Shown: positions 4,959-5,840 of the stretch, one piece after another | Layout of the letters: the number at the start of each line of letters is the position of its first letter | Numbering within the stretch: position 1 is the first letter of the stretch | Assembly (NCBI GenBank): GCA_001774505.1 | Contig: MFAF01000062.1 | Location: forward strand, 2,795 to 8,634 | DNA: 5,840 bases | From: Candidatus Coatesbacteria bacterium RBG_13_66_14 | Lineage (GTDB): Bacteria > RBG-13-66-14 | Direction: 5' to 3' | Program-made: the position numbers and the translations under genes | The notes under the pieces: generated by a model | The model's input: the letters and a program-made list of their open reading frames with translations, nothing else | The model's database searches: none | What the model was told of the DNA's origin: nothing

Positions 4959-5810
4959 ATGCCCAAAGTCGCCGTCCTCGCCTTTCCCGGCACCAACTGC
5001 GAGTACGAGAGCGTCCGCGCCTGCGAGGCGGCGGGCCTCGACGCCGAAATCGTCCGCTGGAACGAGCCGGACAAGCTGCGCTCCGCCGACGCCTACTTCC
5101 TGGCCGGGGGGTTCAGCTTTCAGGACCGGGTGCGCGCCGGGGCCATCGGCGCCAAGGAGGCCGTGTTAGACGAGGTCTCCCGGGCCGCCGACGCCGGTAA
5201 GCCGGTCCTCGGCGTGTGCAACGGGGCGCAGACGCTCCTGGAAGCCGGGCTCGTCCCCGGCCTCGCCGCGGGCCACCCCCTCGAGATGGCCCTGGACTCG
5301 AACGCCCACGGCTACCTCTGCCGCTGGACGTACCTGCGCGTGGAGAACCCGACCAAAAGCCTCTTCACCACCCTGTACGAAGAGGGCGAGGTCGTTCCGG
5401 TGCCCATGGCCCACGCCGAGGGGCGCTTCACGACGGGCGACAGGGAGATTCTCGCCCTCGTCGAAAAAAACGGCCAAGTGGCCTTTCGATTCGCCAATCC
5501 CGACGGCTCGCCGGCGGACGGCAACTATCCGACGAATCCCAACGGCGCCCTGGACGACCTCGCCGGCGTGACCAACCCGGCGGGGAACGTGCTGGCCGTG
5601 ATGCCGCACCCCGAGCGGGCGAGCTGGCTCTGGCAGCTCCCGCGGGAGCTGGAGGGTCCCTGGGGCGAAAGGCGTCGGGCCTACGACGGCAAGGCAAGGG
5701 GTTTAACCGAGCGAAGCGAGCTATGCCCCCGGCAAAACCCCTTGTCAGAGGCCGGGCCGGGAAGAAAACTCTTCCTCTCCCTGGCCGCCCATCTGGGGGT
5801 GAGGGCCTGA
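4959..5810 (+). CDS. purQ: phosphoribosylformylglycinamidine synthase, glutaminase subunit
   Basis: PurQ is the class I glutamine amidotransferase that supplies ammonia to PurL for step four of purine synthesis (FGAR to FGAM) in the cytoplasm. The opening VAVLAFPGTNCEYESVRACE is diagnostic. The catalytic triad is visible as Cys87 in GVCNGAQTLLEAG, His217 and Glu219 in MPHPERA. At 283 residues it is the longer variety rather than the roughly 225-residue Bacillus type. ATG 4959 is chosen because it opens the conserved sequence; an in-frame ATG at 4866 would add 31 residues translated through a terminator. Residues about 245-263 (near RGLTERSELCPRQNPLSE) are encoded by an inserted palindromic repeat, after which the family-typical GPGRKLFLSLAAHL resumes. 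All active-site residues precede the insert, so the enzyme is probably functional. PurS and PurL are not in the window. Its TGA overlaps the next ATG by one base. Confidence 0.94.
   Translation: MPKVAVLAFPGTNCEYESVRACEAAGLDAEIVRWNEPDKLRSADAYFLAGGFSFQDRVRAGAIGAKEAVLDEVSRAADAGKPVLGVCNGAQTLLEAGLVPGLAAGHPLEMALDSNAHGYLCRWTYLRVENPTKSLFTTLYEEGEVVPVPMAHAEGRFTTGDREILALVEKNGQVAFRFANPDGSPADGNYPTNPNGALDDLAGVTNPAGNVLAVMPHPERASWLWQLPRELEGPWGERRRAYDGKARGLTERSELCPRQNPLSEAGPGRKLFLSLAAHLGVRA
5694..5746 (+). repeat. 53-base palindromic repeat embedded in purQ
   Basis: A perfect 10-bp inverted repeat, CAAGGGGTTT (5695-5704) and AAACCCCTTG (5735-5744), encloses a 30-base interior with its own smaller complementarities (CCG 5707-5709/CGG 5730-5732; AGC/GCT). 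A G before and TC after complete ends that also occur at 1018-1040 in inverted orientation. It lies inside the purQ reading frame without a stop and encodes a low-complexity, hydrophilic stretch not expected in PurQ. This resembles known protein-coding palindromic repeats such as those of Rickettsia in concept, though not in sequence. Confidence 0.68.
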
Positions 5811-5840
5811 TGGCGGAGCTGAACCTGCTGGTCCGGCTGA
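5810..5840 (+). CDS. start of unidentified downstream gene, 3' partial
   Basis: An ATG at 5810-5812 overlaps the purQ stop by one base (TGATG), the usual sign of translational coupling, and the frame reads MAELNLLVRL to the window edge. Only ten residues are visible and they match no family I can name. It does not look like the beginning of a fumarase beta subunit or PurL. Confidence 0.5.
   Translation, partial: MAELNLLVRL

Noticed and set aside
1..5840. CRISPR arrays, tRNA or rRNA genes, transposase or integrase genes
   Set aside because: Both strands were read for them. No regularly spaced direct repeats, tRNA-like cloverleaf or mobility-gene motif was seen.

Overview
The window is bacterial chromosome of two very different compositions. 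Most of it (1-3419 and about 4930-5840) is GC-rich with strongly G/C-ending codons and carries ordinary housekeeping-type genes. In the middle, about 3420-4905, lies a sharply AT-rich block of about 1.5 kb with A/T-ending codons. No gene fixes the species. The GC-rich backbone, a two-subunit-type class I fumarase alpha chain and a long-form PurQ fit an anaerobic or little-studied bacterial lineage, but this is only an inference.

Layout, all on the plus strand: (1) 3-869, the C-terminal part of a YihY/BrkB-type membrane protein that begins before the window. (2) 870-1122, a 253-base gap with several hairpins, a short palindromic repeat and a weak riboswitch-like motif. (3) 1123-2477, a two-gene unit with a 4-base overlap: a small carboxymuconolactone decarboxylase/AhpD-like protein with a CxxC...H motif, then an aminoglycoside-phosphotransferase-fold kinase. 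(4) 2577-3419, the alpha subunit of a class I (Fe-S) fumarate/tartrate hydratase, with no beta subunit in view. (5) 3420-4927, the AT-rich island: a promoter, a terminator, two overlapping genes and a second terminator. (6) 4959-5810, purQ, with a short palindromic repeat embedded in frame near its C-terminus, then the first codons of a translationally coupled gene at 5810.

The most interesting part is the island. Its two genes, a 284-residue soluble protein followed by a 168-residue protein with four hydrophobic segments, match phage lambda RexA (279 residues) and RexB (144 residues, four membrane helices) in order, size and topology, and by eye share short sequence patterns with them. The best reading is a RexAB-like abortive-infection (anti-phage) pair acquired horizontally into a chromosomal intergenic site: a cytoplasmic sensor that would open a membrane channel and depolarise the cell. 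The homology is remembered and judged by eye, not computed.

Two further points stand out. At both ends of the island a candidate promoter sits immediately upstream of an intrinsic terminator, so that predicted transcription starts fall in the hairpin loop; read-through from upstream would stop while new transcripts escape. Also, the palindromic repeat in purQ (5694-5746) has a shortened, inverted relative upstream of the CMD gene (1018-1040), suggesting a dispersed repeat family that can enter coding sequence in frame.
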